From the NCBI RefSeq assembly GCF_029227915.1, contig NC_079886.1, positions 19,942,501-20,006,500 on the forward strand: 64,000 bases of DNA, given 5' to 3'. The notes beneath the pieces are model-generated. The model had not been told where the DNA came from and ran no database searches. It was given only the letters and a program-made list of their open reading frames with translations. Made by a program: the position numbers and the translations under genes. Of this stretch, positions 23,878 to 35,460 are shown in pieces. Within the stretch, counting starts at the first letter, position 1; each line of letters opens with the position of its first letter. The stretch is from Hydractinia symbiolongicarpus (taxonomy: Eukaryota > Cnidaria > Hydrozoa > Anthoathecata > Hydractiniidae).

Positions 23878-26098
23878 TGAAGAACTAAAAGCCTAATTGT
23901 CATGCCAATTAATACGGATTTGTCCTTATCTATCCTTAGTCTTTAGGTACTTAGCTTTCCATTTTTTTTTAATTCACTTCCATTTTCACCTTGTTTAATG
24001 ATCGGTGCCTCTCGCAGACATCCACTGGTTTTATAGGCTCAAGATTATTATTTGATCAAAAATTTGAATGTCCAAACCACTAAAAAACACGTTATTACAT
24101 ATGGTTACACTTATCGTTGTTGTGAAAATGATAACGTTGGAAGAATTTATTAAACCAAAATAAACTTGTCAAATAATGGGTGAAATGCGGAATAAATTGT
24201 TCAATCCAGCAAACTTATCTCAATTATCCAACACGCTTTTTTTTTCTGTTTTCATTTTTCGAGAATTTTAAAACCTCTTAAACGTATTCAACATTTCATC
24301 CAACATCGAAATTGTTAAATGTCAAATGCTAGATGATATGTGATCTGTTTCTCATGAAAAGGGCCTGGAAAAGCAAAAACATGGCTAATTTTCTAAAGAT
24401 ACTGAAGAAGACTTTGATTTGTCCCTTTTTCAATAAGTACTAATCCTTATTTTTGTAATCACATACCAAGGGAAGAACATCTTAGTGTGTATTTGACAAT
24501 TTATTTCTTTTTCATATCAGCAGCTCTCAACATCGTGTCCAAAAGATCTGAAATTAGCAAGAGCAGAAAATGAACGAGAAAAAAAAATCGACAAAGAAAC
24601 AATGGAAACCACCAACAAAAGACCAAAACGCATCAAGGAACAACCAGAAAACAGCAACAAATGCAACATGCAAGCTTTCTTTTTTCATGACTGCAATCAG
24701 CTTTTTAATTAGCGGGCATCTTTTGTGCAATCAACTTTTGCCCCTAATTAGAGGTGTCCACTGTTTGAAGGGTCTCGTTTTGCTGCTTTCTAGAATCCTT
24801 ACCCACAAAATAGTTAACCCATGCTCGATTCAGCTCTGCTGTCTGGGAGAGCAAATGCTAAAATCGACACAAATATTCAATTTATTTTATTTCAAAAATC
24901 CCAGAAAGCAGTCATCAAAAACCATGTTAATTGTGATGCTGACTCAACGAGCCTCATAAGAATAAACTTTAACGATGGGTCGACTGTAATTAAATGCGTT
25001 CTTGCAATGAGTGAGCATGTATAAAAATTAATTAAAAAACATATCGTCATCATTGGACATTTAACTTTTTTTAAGGCTTTTTCTTAGCTTTTCTTTATTT
25101 ACACCAGCCAAGTTCTATCAGATATGGTAAGATCATTTTAACTTTGCTTCCACTTTAATTACTTCACTTGTACAAGTGTTGTTTGCATATAAATTGTTCC
25201 TTTGGTGGCTTCTTGTTCTCATTGCTGAGATATCATAAAAATCGATGCAAAGAATAAAGATAGATTAAATATGTTGACAGCTACTAACTACGAGTTTAGG
25301 CAAAAAAAAATTGAAGAAAAAAGCATTCTCAAAATGGTGCAGCGAGAAAATGTTTTTTTGTCACAAAATACTTTTTCTGCTCAAATATTGACTAAAAACG
25401 AATGCGTGCTTGTGTCACTGGCAAAATTAGCACATGAAAGGAGAAAAGCGCACCAACTACTGGCGACTTGAAATTTGATTCTTAGATCTTAGGCCAACTG
25501 CACAAAGATTAAAACGTCTTCTACCTTCAGAATATCGTGATATTAGGCATTTAAGGTTCCTTTAACGATAAAAGTTTCATTTTAAAACTATCTTTTTATA
25601 GAAGAATGTGCTCCAATCTGAAAAGTTTGAAACTGCGAAGTATGTTCGTAATACTCATAACGCTGGGAATTATGTTTTTTTCCTGATGCTGCTTCTGCAA
25701 GCATTAACCTACAATTCAATCTTCATAAAGATTTGAAAATATCACCAATCTTAAAATATATATATAAAAAATATGTCCTAGGCATTTACTGTTGGTCTAT
25801 AGGAATTCATGTAAGGTGTGGCTGGCATAAATAATATACTTTTTTACTATACTATACTTTTTGAAAAAAATGTATTTCCAAGAAAGCAAATATTTATTAC
25901 GTCCAAAATATAATGCTAGGCTAGTGCTTAAGAGTCGTACTTCATATGCTCATGAGGGAAAGAAATATATGCTGGTCTACTAAAAGAACTTCTCGAATCT
26001 TTTTTATTGAAGAGAACGTGAGCTCCATTACGCCTCAGTATCTAAAACAAAAAATTATTGTTTAAGTTATTAGGTGGTTAAATATTTAGAATTTTTTA
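23878..26098. other. Intergenic with degraded coding-like relics
   Basis: Around 24520-24672 there is a strongly charged open stretch (KDLKLARAENEREKK) just after a possible splice acceptor. At 24821-25024 and 25271-25471 there are two more frames with protein-like composition. A block at 24710-24760 ('aattagcgggcatc', 'ctaattagaggtgtccac') resembles the terminal blocks of the pogo-type element at 2.7-3.5 kb. These may be remnants of a transposon or pseudogene. No family was recognised, so no gene is called. Confidence 0.4.
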
Positions 26099-26533
26099 GG
26101 GTCCATTTTTTTCAACAAAATATCTGGCTACAAGTACCACAAATTCCGCCATTTTCAGAAATTTTTCATCTTTTTCAGTCTTTTGTGGTTCTTGTATCTG
26201 AATTTCTTTGCCTTCCTCTGGAAGCAAGGCAAACGTAGTAGTGGTGGTACTCATAGCTAAACTAACCTGAACTTCCAGTGTAAACCTTTATTAGCCAAAT
26301 TCATAGGCCGAAGGAATGGGCGCTAATGTTTTGCTTGTGGGGAAAAAAATCCATAATGGGGGGTTTGTTGGGCTTCTAAAGTGAAGCAAATGGAGTTTGC
26401 TTTATATTATGTTATAACGTTATTATAAACATTTAGCTGCATAATCGTATAGTTTAACACTTGGTGAAGACCTTTCCGAATATACTGGAAGGTGTCATTA
26501 CAAACGTTAGCTAGCTAAAAACTACAACAAACA

Positions 26534-27658
26534 ATGGTTAAGTGGTCTTGTGCATCAGCCTTGTGTTTCAACAACCACACAACTTTGGGTATTGATGGGA
26601 AACCTTTAAAATTTTATTGTTTACCAAGATTAGAATCTTTAAAATCGCAATATCGGAAGATTTTAAAACAGATGGTATTAACTGGAAAAATGGGTATATT
26701 TGCTGTGAACACTGGAGCTCCAATAAGAGATTATCAGTGACTGACTTGCCAGATGTTGTCGTTTCAGAAAGAAATTTCAAAGTTACAATACAGAAAAAAA
26801 TTGGAAAAAGCAAATGCTGAAATTTTAAGACTAAATAAGGAGCTTACTGAATCCCGAGAAAAAATCGCCAGGTTAAATAAGGAACTTGCAACTATGAAAT
26901 TTCAAAACAAGCTATTGGTAAATAATAACAGAAAAATACGTTCTGATAATATGTCTATTACTTCAAAACAGTTTACTTTTTCTAACATTAAAAATCCGTC
27001 AAATTTTCAATATTTATGTGGTTTAACATTGCCCCAATTTAACATGCTATTAGACTGTCTTATGCCTTACTTTCACCTGATCCCATATCCTGACTGTTGT
27101 CACACACAATCACTAAATAGATCACTAGATAAAGCAACAGAATTACTAGCTGTCCTGGCTATTTGCCGTCATGGTGTTCATCAAGGTTTAATGGCATTTT
27201 TTATGGATATATCTAAAAAAGCACCATGCAACGGATATCTATTGGCTGGGTAGTTTTTGTTGCTGGTATTTTCAATGAAATTGACTTAAAACCACCTTTT
27301 GGTTTTTTATTGAAGAAAATGCCTAAAAGTTTTATTGAAACTGGCCATGGTTTAACAGATTTAGTCATTGATGCCACTGAATTTAAATTTCAACGTGCCT
27401 AAATTATGAGTTAAATTCTTTGATGTTTTCCAACTATAAAAATACACAAACTGGAAAAGCATTAATTGGTATTTCCCCACATGGCAGTGGAATTCTTTTT
27501 AACGATATCTATCCTGGGTCAATTTTAGATAGTGATATTACAGAAAAAACGGATGCCATTCGTTTTGTTGAAGAGGAGCATCATTCTCAAATTTTTGACC
27601 ACGGGCTATATTTGGTATGAAAGATATATCCTTTTCAGGTTTACCCAATTTCACAACA
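26534..27658 (+). pseudogene. THAP-domain DDE transposase, broken
   Basis: Order of parts across frame changes: an N-terminal THAP zinc finger (C..ALC..N about residues 5-12, FYCLPR, then GYICCEHW giving the C2CH ligands); a coiled coil rich in Leu/Glu/Lys (26800-26930, RLNKELTESREK); then the DDE_Tnp_4-like catalytic region with FQYLCGLTLPQF, ELLAVLAICRHG, the first acidic motif LVIDATEFKF and FSNYKNTQTGKALIGISPHG, GSILDSDI. Frame shifts lie near 26665, 26780 and 27250, and a stop near 27400. The region that should carry the last catalytic Glu is missing: the frame runs into the deletion junction near 27650. THAP fingers bind transposon ends in this group. The protein is dead. Confidence 0.85.
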
Positions 27659-27669
27659 TCCCAAATTTC

Positions 27670-28997
27670 TTAAAACTTTTTTCGCCCATAAATACCAAGA
27701 AGGGCTGGTAGTCTACTACCAGTAATTTTCATATATCTAGCAGATTGCCACTCAGTGGTGTTCTGAGAAATATTAAAATAATTTGTACCACATGGCTTTG
27801 GAGCTTCTAAAAAACTGATGTCTATTATTACTTCCTTATTACTTGGGTTCATTTGTTTATTGATATCAGCATGTAAATTTTTAATTTCATCTGTTTTATG
27901 AGTATACACTGTAAACGATTTTTCATTTTTGACAGCTACTTTATTTTGATTAACTATTTCGTTTATTATGTTGGTAGTGTTTGTTTTAGAAACTGGTTTG
28001 TGGACATATTCTACTATTCTTTGCTCTCTGTTAATGTCATGTCTTATAATATTTTCGTTGTATAAGGCTACACCACAATAGTCATGATCAACTAAAGCAT
28101 TGGCTAGTTTTAATGTGTATTTGTATTGGAGTTGTTGGCCAAGTGAGGTAGTTTTTCCCAAATCAGTTTTCATTAACACTTGGTAGACATGCTGTTCTAC
28201 AGGGTTTTCATTTTTGAGTTTTTGCTTTAAAGTTTTCATAATTGAAGTGACATCTCTTTTAAAATAAGATTCACTTGGATCTGCAGCATTAAGAACAACT
28301 TTTCCATTTTTCTTTTTTACATTTGCTGACTTAACTTTTATAGCCTTTAATGGAACCATTGGAATAGAGCCTTTTTTAGACCGCCGATGCTATTTTTGTA
28401 ACTGTTGTGTCACAGTCAGTTCCAAAATTTGATTGCCAGTGTCGTTGAAATGTTTTAAAAATAACAAAACTGCAAGAACGTGACAGCATAAGCCACTTGC
28501 ACCAACTGGACAACTACAATGAGCTTTTTGAGGGTACCCATTTTCAAGAACAAGCACTTCTGGCCTTGCTTCAGTACCATATGACTTTTTGACCATTGCT
28601 TTTACATATGTACATAAATTATTAACTAAAGTTTTAACAGTTACTATCTTTCTACTCTGTTCATTCTAATAGCCTTTTCTTGCTGGCCTAAACTACCATA
28701 TGTTTTTATTTTGCAGTAGTTCTTAAATAGATCTTCATTGATAAGTGGTAGATCCTCATCCTTTTTACACCATTTAGCTGCAGTTGGAGAAATATCTGTG
28801 GGATCTAAGCTACAACTAAACTTGTAATTTTTATTTGCTTTGTCTTCTAGACGTTTTACTAAACGAGGATATCGCATAAACTTTCTAATTTTTATCTGCA
28901 GTTCTTGAACATTTCCTGTGGCACACTTACCTATATTTTTTAGCCATTCTGAACATTCTTTAAAGCTATAATTGCTAACATCCTTTGTATTGTCCAT
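27670..28997 (-). pseudogene. SWIM zinc finger / YqaJ-type nuclease ORF of the ISL2EU element, broken
   Basis: Read from 28997 downwards. The first part (28997-28644) has a SAP-like start (SFKECSEWLKNIGKC) and a Cys/Trp block. After a frame change comes a SWIM finger, CSCPVGASGLCCH (C-x-C...C-x-H), near 28500. After another frame change comes a long linker and the opening block of a YqaJ-like domain, TTEWQSARYMKITGSRLPAL, which ends abruptly at 27670. The YqaJ catalytic core (acidic and Gln/Lys residues) is lost in the deletion. YqaJ proteins are lambda-exonuclease-like recombination nucleases; ISL2EU elements carry such an ORF as their second gene. It faces the transposase tail to tail. Confidence 0.85.
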
Positions 28998-29547
28998 GTT
29001 TATAAACTTTAATAATCGATATCATAAACAAACTATATACTTTTGCAATATACAACGTTTGTCTTCGATTTATTATTATTTATCTAGCCAAGTACATCAA
29101 AACAATCGCCGCCATTATGATTTTTTTCCCTACAAGTGAATTCAGACGAACTTGACCGCGCCGTATGAATTTGGCTAATGCTCTCACTACCAACTTTCAG
29201 TCATTTTAAAACGCGGTAATCGTAGTAATTATTGTACAATTTATGCTTGTTGCGTAGTACCATAATTAGTATGTAATATAAGCATCATCAATTTCTTCCA
29301 ATACCAACGAAAGCGATCGTTTTTCCGTGCGTTACTCGGCCATGTTTGTTTACAAACTAATGTATTCGGTTAACTTATGCAAATAACAACGAAATAATTA
29401 TTTTATTTTCAAACTATCCATTTTCAAAATGGCGAACTAAGGTGGCGGTGTTTGTGGGCAGATATCAATTGTTTTTTCAGCCCTAATAAGTGTCGTTGGT
29501 GTATGTGGTATTTGTACCTGCTTCCTAAGTTAAAAAAAATGGAACCT

Positions 29548-32500
29548 TAATTGAATCCTTTTTTTATCCTTGATTGAAATTATTAATAAATAGATTCAAT
29601 TATTTTATGTTACTCCGAAGGAACCATATGCATATTCTGCATGCCAAAATTTGAATGACTGCTTATTTTTACAACTGCATGGACTTATCTATCAAAGGTG
29701 AGATATTTTGAGCAAAATAAGTAGTTCTTTCTTAATTAGTACACTAATTTGAGTTGATTTAGTTAAACTGTTTTTGTCGCGGGAGGTAAGCTAAAAACAT
29801 AGAAACATATTAAGTATACGTGTTAATAAGTTTGGATTATATGAAAGAAACTTTTTATAATTACAAACAAATACAACACCCACGATTAAATCGAAATAAC
29901 TATCTAGGTGAGTCAGCATTCCATACACAGCATATGTACAATTATATTTAGAAAACTATAGAAGGTTTGGCTAACTGAATAAATAGTACATTAACTCCCT
30001 GTATCGTACGAAATAAAAATTTGAAATTGTTCGATTATTGTTGACAATTAAGATGATCGAGCGAACATAGCTAAAACGAAATCCCCCTAATTGATATCGA
30101 AATCCAAGGAATGACTATTTTGGTATTGTTTAGCAACGGAGATGGAAGGGTGTTTGCTGAGGGCGGTTAGGAAATAAAATTTCTGCTAGCTACATATCAT
30201 GAACCACACATGGAACTGCCACAGTTTTAAAATTTCTTAACAAAACCTGATTGCAGGTGAAATTTGTTTGGTGATATAGTATGTATTGAAAATGACGAAG
30301 CTATGACCATAATTCTTAGCAGACATGTGACCTGGCATAGCAAAAATTGTTTTCAACGCACGTCGCTGAAATCAACTTCTGGATGATGGCAGTATTTTTA
30401 AACATTGCAATATTTATTTATCAATGAACATATAAACATCCGATTTCCAGAAATATTCATGCTCCTGTCATTGGGCTTTATATTCTTATAGGTTATTGCA
30501 TTTAAAGATGGCTGAGTTAAAAAAAACTTCATTCCTTTGCATGGAGATCTTTAATCTGTATTTTTTACTCAGTGACCATCGCCCTAAAACTCCTTAGTAA
30601 CGGCCTGATCACACACAAATAAAATGTGTACTCAATTGGTGCGACATTTCAACAACATTTTGTATTTTTCAAGCTCCAAAAATGGTATTACCGCTTTGTG
30701 TCCTTTACAAGGAGCACAGTGGTGCTAAAAAATTTCAGAAGTGTGCATAATTCTATCTGCTGTGTATTAGATAGCTATCAACTTAAATGTCTAATTCTAA
30801 GTTATTAAAAATATGTACTTAAACTGTCCATGAAGGGAAAATTTCTTGGTTTGTTATCCTGCAACTATTAGTTTATCTAACGATTTTGTTTGAGAACCGA
30901 GCTAGTTATTGGTAATCACCGAAGGCGAAAACAACGTCTTAAAAAATCATTTTATTATCTTGTTGGACATAACAAGGAGGAAATGACTGGAATGTACCCC
31001 ACACCCCCCCCTCCATGTGGCACTTCGTTGCTTTTAAACTAAGTCTTCTTTCAAAAATCTTACTTTTTTTGTTCTAGCTAGCTGGGTAGCTACTTATATT
31101 CTTCTAACTTTTGCATAAAATCAATAATGGTATTGCAAATCAAGTCGGTCGTGAAAACAACAAATTTAAATTCTTCTAAGTAATTATTTAATGCGTATAA
31201 ATCTCTTGCACTTTGACCCTTTGACTGTTTCTGCAGTATTAACTTTAAAATAAATACTCTGCTTAAAAAATTAACTGATGAGAATCACTATTTGCATCCC
31301 CTATACGTTTTTCGACAGGACAAAATATCCAACAATCCCGGCAGCGGACAATTAATGGAAAATTAAACAAATGTCACATATTACACACGGATGAGGATTT
31401 AATTAACGAATTTAATAATAAGGGTGAGAATACAGGTCAAATTCATCAAACATGGCTTGATTAAGTAACGCAGGTGATAATATACATTTTAAGCTCTTGC
31501 ATGACACAGCATCAAACCCCCTACTGAAATGCTTTTGTATAAAATTACAATGTGCTCTAAGAAACTTCAGCTTATAATTGTGAAATATAAGATTTACTTA
31601 AATATGGACATTTTTAAGACGTTTCAATATATATATTTAATCATACTGCACCCTTTTATTTGAATTGCCAGATTTTCTTTGACACGCGAATAAAAAGAAG
31701 TTTTTATGCTAAATATTAAATTCCTGTTTGATTAGTCAATAATCAATACCGCTATTGACAACTAATCTCAGTATGGAAATGCTTTTCGGAACAACATCAT
31801 GCTGATAATCCATCAATAGAATAGTATTAAAACATTTCTTAATCGGATGTGCCATTAATTTTCTTTTAAATCGTCCCTTCAAATGGATATGTTACAGCAT
31901 ATTTAAAAAACGTACTTCTGTTTCACCTAATTCCTGTCATTCTGTGTTTTAAATAGCATATCTTGCTTACTTATTATCCAGCCCATCTGTTTTATAATCA
32001 ACAGAAGAAGACTTTTTCTTTTATAATAAGGAGAATGGTATGAAAAAGTAAGGATACAATTGAAGACAATATAAAAAAGCAAGAACCTCTTCATGAAAGG
32101 AGAATACATACCTTACATCTAAGTGTTTTTTTTCCAAAATATGTAAAGGAAACGTAAGAATACTCCAAGCTGAAACTGAATTCCTAACTCCTAAAAGACG
32201 AATGGGATTTCTCACTTCGTATATTTCCACGGGCCTTGATCTAACCGCAAATCCCTCTGCACTAGATTTTCAAATAAAACCTTAATCGTTTTTTTTTTGT
32301 TTTGTTTTTGGTAAAAGCTTTCAAGACAGAACAGCGCTGATAATTCGAATGGTAAATTCCCCAAAACACAAGCTCTTTTCTCATTTACAATTAGAAACGT
32401 AAAACACGATGAAAAAAAATGCAACAAAAAGGAAATACTATTAGCGCACATGATTATGACCTACTATTGTCTATCTTATTCCCGTCTTATGAATGAAATG

Positions 32501-33033
32501 ATTTTTTCACAAAAAGAGGTAATGAATTCTACAATTTTTTATTCCTATATTTTTCCAGTCTTTTTTATTTTACTTTCTAAAGTCTGGACCTTGTTTCAAG
32601 ACTTGTTTTTACATTATTACTCTATCAGTAGTATCTTGATGCGACAAAAAATAGTAAAATATCACTGTCTTTTGAACAGGCAGAAAAAGAACAAATTCCT
32701 GAAAGAAAATTAGAAATTACCAATGTAAGTACTCAATTTTTAAAGATAATTCAGTGTGGAATTAACCCCTGAGTCATCTTGAAACAATCACGGGGGTGGA
32801 TTTTCTATATATCATTTGACCTGAATTCACTTATTCTTACGTACAAACACAACATAATCACAAGAAGATTGCGAAATGTAGAGAAATCACGCAGAATAAA
32901 GGTCGTTACGAAACGCAAAGCACCCCATAATATTTATTGAAGCGACTTCACATGATTTTATTTATATACAACACATTAAGGTTAATTCTGTTATTAAAAG
33001 GCAGGACAAAAAAAAGGTATCACAAAATAATGC
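29548..33033. other. Intergenic region before the first hedgehog-like gene
   Basis: No gene recognised. Several AT-rich frames of 60-87 codons occur around 31.9-32.7 kb on both strands; they overlap one another and are Phe/Leu/Tyr-rich, as expected from AT-rich noncoding DNA. Confidence 0.55.
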
Positions 33034-33041
33034 TATAAATA
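33034..33041 (+). promoter_or_regulatory. TATA box of hedgehog-like gene 1
   Basis: TATAAATA lies 92 bases before the start codon at 33126, predicting a transcription start near 33065 and a short leader. Confidence 0.6.
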
Positions 33042-33125
33042 GCTGCTTGGAGAGTAACTTCAGAGGACTTAATGTGACTTGCGAAAAGCTAGATTTACGT
33101 TAAGTTCACTTAAAATTCAGAAATA

Positions 33126-34980
33126 ATGTTTATCGAGATTTTCTCTTTGTTATTTGCCTTGGTATCTTTACCGAACATAATTTTATCGCTTGAAATACAC
33201 CATTTAAATTTTACTCGATTACCTGATTTCAACGAGCAAAGTATTCTTGCAAGTGGACCGTTCATACAATCAGCAAATACAACTGACTTGCGAAGGGTTA
33301 CGTCAAATGATTTTTTGGAGGTGTATAATAACAAGACTATCCTAACAACAAAGGTAAGTAAGTGTGGGAACTGTTAGCCACAACTGTAATTATAGTCACT
33401 GTCGATATTGAGAAACACATACGGCTGTACGAAAAAAAATCGATAATCTTTTACCTGCTATTGTTTTAAGCTTCTTATAACTTCGCTCCATCCTTTTATT
33501 AAAATTTATATCTTAGATGCATATCAAGAGAGTGACGCCCATGACGGAGATATCACTTAAACCGTTTTGTAGCCCCTTTAAGCCAATCATCGATCCTCGC
33601 AAATAATTCCCCGCAGTTATAACAACCACCCATTATCTCGAACTTTCAACATTTTCAGTGTTTCAACTTCCATTTCTAAAACATTTTTTAATGTTAATTC
33701 CAATTCCTTCTTATTAAATGTAACGACCAAAATTAATTTTCATTTCTTAAAGAAGAACGCCACGCTTTTCTTAATCACAGAAAAAAATATCGTTTTCCAT
33801 TTTGGTTTATTGAGAAAAAATAGTTTCAGCATTACTCGTTTTTTTTCTTGGTGTGTGTATATCTTCACCTTTAAAACGTTAAAATTGCGAAAATCAGTTA
33901 AATTTTCAGTGAAAATTGCAAACTATTTTGTTATCACCAGTACATGCTGCTTGTTCTCATCACTTCCATGAAAAATATTAGTAATATTAGTAATTTTGGC
34001 AATGAAAAAGGCATACAAGTCCCTTGTACTTAAAATTGTTCTTGGCAAACAAAAATCTATTCTTTGAATTCTTTTTGTTCAAGTAAAGAATTAGAGTTAT
34101 CCGAAGAATTTAGGCTAAGGGTGACGAAAAATGGGTCGAGTATAAAATGTAAATAATAATAATGAACGTAAATTCTTCGGTATACGAGCAGAAATAATTT
34201 CGTTTTAATAATTAAAGTTCTCTGACATGTTTTTTTCGGAAAAATAAATTATGAGAACTAGTCGTTAGCCCGTGGAAAATTCACGGGTTCGCCCGTCCTT
34301 TTTATACCGCATTGCGTGCTTCTCACTATTGCGCAGCTAAGCTACCATTTTGCGTGACAGACGGACAGACGTATACGGGTATTATAATATAGACTAGTCG
34401 TTAACCCGTGGAAAAATCCATGGGGTCGCCCGTCCTTTATATATACCGCATTTCGTATGTCTCGCTACTTGAGGTGCCATCTTGCGCAGAGACAGACAGA
34501 CGACGGCTATTATTATAGAGATATTTTTATTTAATTCGTCTCTAACGTCTCTAACTTCCAACACTTGCAAAAAGTAGAAATAAAATGTAAGTCTGGTAGT
34601 GTTTCTGGTTTTCTAAACATTTCACAAATTAATCTTTAGTTTTTTGCCTTTCGTAGGTATGCTTAAGAAAACTTGAAAATTTGGTTCGCGTAGTTGAAAC
34701 AAAATTTCATCAGAAGTATACGTTACTGCTGTTAGCTGGATACACAAGTATAAAATGGATCTATCTTCCTGATCACTCGTTACATTACGAAGGAAGAGCA
34801 TTGGATTTAACGGTAAAGAAAAGGTCTTCGAGCAACACTAAGGGTGATGACAATGCAAAGATTGATAGAATTCATCATCGACTTGCATGGTTTGCATACA
34901 AGAAATCAGGTTTTAACTTTGTTAAAGTGTTACAGAATCATTATGGCGAACACGTGCATGTATCTTGCAGAAGAGAGTAG
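33126..34980 (+). CDS. Stand-alone Hedgehog signalling-domain protein, gene 1
   Basis: Exons 33126-33353 and 34657-34980 are joined by a phase-0 intron (AAG|GTAAGT; TTCGTAG|GT). The product is 183 residues: a signal peptide (about 1-21), then a Hedgehog N-terminal domain ending at the stop codon. Landmarks: FTRLPDFNEQSILASG (28-44), matching the 'IPN..E..L.ASG' start of Hedgehog; SLHYEGRALD (117-126), the family signature; and GFNFV...GEHVHVSC at the end. The zinc ligands of the fold are present: His119, Asp126 and His177. Missing are the N-terminal palmitoylated Cys (CGPGR), the acidic calcium-binding residues, the Glu of the pseudo-active site, and the whole Hint domain with its cholesterol-transfer Gly-Cys-Phe. 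It should therefore be secreted without lipid. Paralogous to gene 2, 11 kb downstream on the same strand. Orthology to canonical hedgehog is uncertain; receptor binding is untested. Confidence 0.88.
34258..34393 (-). mobile_element. Mini-Helitron in the hedgehog-like gene 1 intron, copy 1
   Basis: On the minus strand it starts TCTATATTATAATACCCG (34393) and ends with hairpin CCCGTGAATTTTCCACGGG, a short spacer and CTAG (34261-34258), preceded on the + strand by an A. 136 bp, no coding. It abuts the next copy with no intervening base. Confidence 0.75.
34394..34521 (-). mobile_element. Mini-Helitron in the hedgehog-like gene 1 intron, copy 2
   Basis: On the minus strand it starts TCTCTATAATAATAGCCG (34521) and ends with hairpin CCATGGATTTTTCCACGGG, spacer and CTAG (34397-34394). 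128 bp, closely related to copy 1 ('gggtcgcccgtccttt', 'ataccgcattt'). The 5' end of one copy directly follows the 3' end of the other: a head-to-tail pair. Confidence 0.75.
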
Positions 34981-35372
34981 AAGTGATATTGTAAACATTG
35001 CATTTCTTCACTGTAGACATTTCAATTTTTTCGTAAACATTTTTTTCGCAACAACTTACATGAGTAGCTTACATAGATGAGTTATATGCTCAATACCCAA
35101 TAGATTAACGGTATATTTTCTGTAATCGAATATGGCAACTTTGAGCGTTGATCTATATGTGTTATTAAAAAAGTTGTCTTAAAAGTCCTCGCTTAACATC
35201 GATAGTTTTTTTATCTCGGCTGCGTAAAATATATATGTCAACTTAAAGTAAGTCTTAAGCAGAGAACAAAAAACTTGATTAACATTACATGCATAATGAT
35301 TGACAGAAGTTCTGCATAAAAAGAGTGCACGAGTTTTCTCGTATTAAGCAATCATTTAGTCCAATGAAGACT

Positions 35373-35460
35373 AATGGCTGATAAACCCTTTAGGGCGTTC
35401 AAACAACTGAGGTTGCTGTTTTTCCACGTAGCGCCCTGCTGAACGGTTTAGAAGCCATTT
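35373..35460. repeat. 88-base imperfect hairpin
   Basis: Left arm from 35373 (AATGGCTGATAAACCCTTTA then GGGCG) pairs with right arm ending 35459 (cgccctgctgaacggttta then gaagccatt). The arms are about 27 bases with a few bulges around a loop of about 30 bases. The size resembles a microRNA precursor, but it could equally be a small foldback element; no conserved mature sequence is recognised. Confidence 0.45.

Larger units (their letters stand above)
26099..29547. mobile_element. ISL2EU-type DNA transposon, internally deleted
   Basis: Imperfect terminal inverted repeats of about 43 bp lie at 26099-26141 and 29504-29547 (GGGTCCATTTTTTT at the left; AGGTTCCATTTTTTTT read inward from the right; both continue to 'tacaa.taccaca'). 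A TA dinucleotide flanks each end (26097-26098, 29548-29549), which would fit a 2-bp target duplication. The interior holds two convergent reading frames: a THAP-domain DDE transposase (+) and a SWIM plus YqaJ-type protein (-). That pairing is characteristic of the ISL2EU group (PIF/Harbinger-like/IS5-related). Both genes are frameshifted, and both stop at the same point near 27.65 kb, so an internal deletion has joined them. Confidence 0.85.
33354..34656 (+). other. 1.3-kb intron of hedgehog-like gene 1
   Basis: Begins GTAAGT and ends TTTTTTGCCTTTCGTAG. It lies at the VTK|xC position shared with gene 2 and with the first intron of vertebrate hedgehog genes. It holds two abutting mini-Helitrons, which explain its greater length compared with the 165-bp intron of gene 2. 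Confidence 0.85.

Noticed and set aside
24570-25024. Possible gene with a Lys/Glu-rich exon and a following protein-like frame
   Set aside because: Frames do not join with good splice signals, and a pogo-like block lies between; no family recognised.
32450-32713. 87-codon plus-strand frame, hydrophobic start
   Set aside because: Phe/Tyr/Ile-rich throughout with no cleavage-site pattern; overlapping frames on the other strand have the same character.
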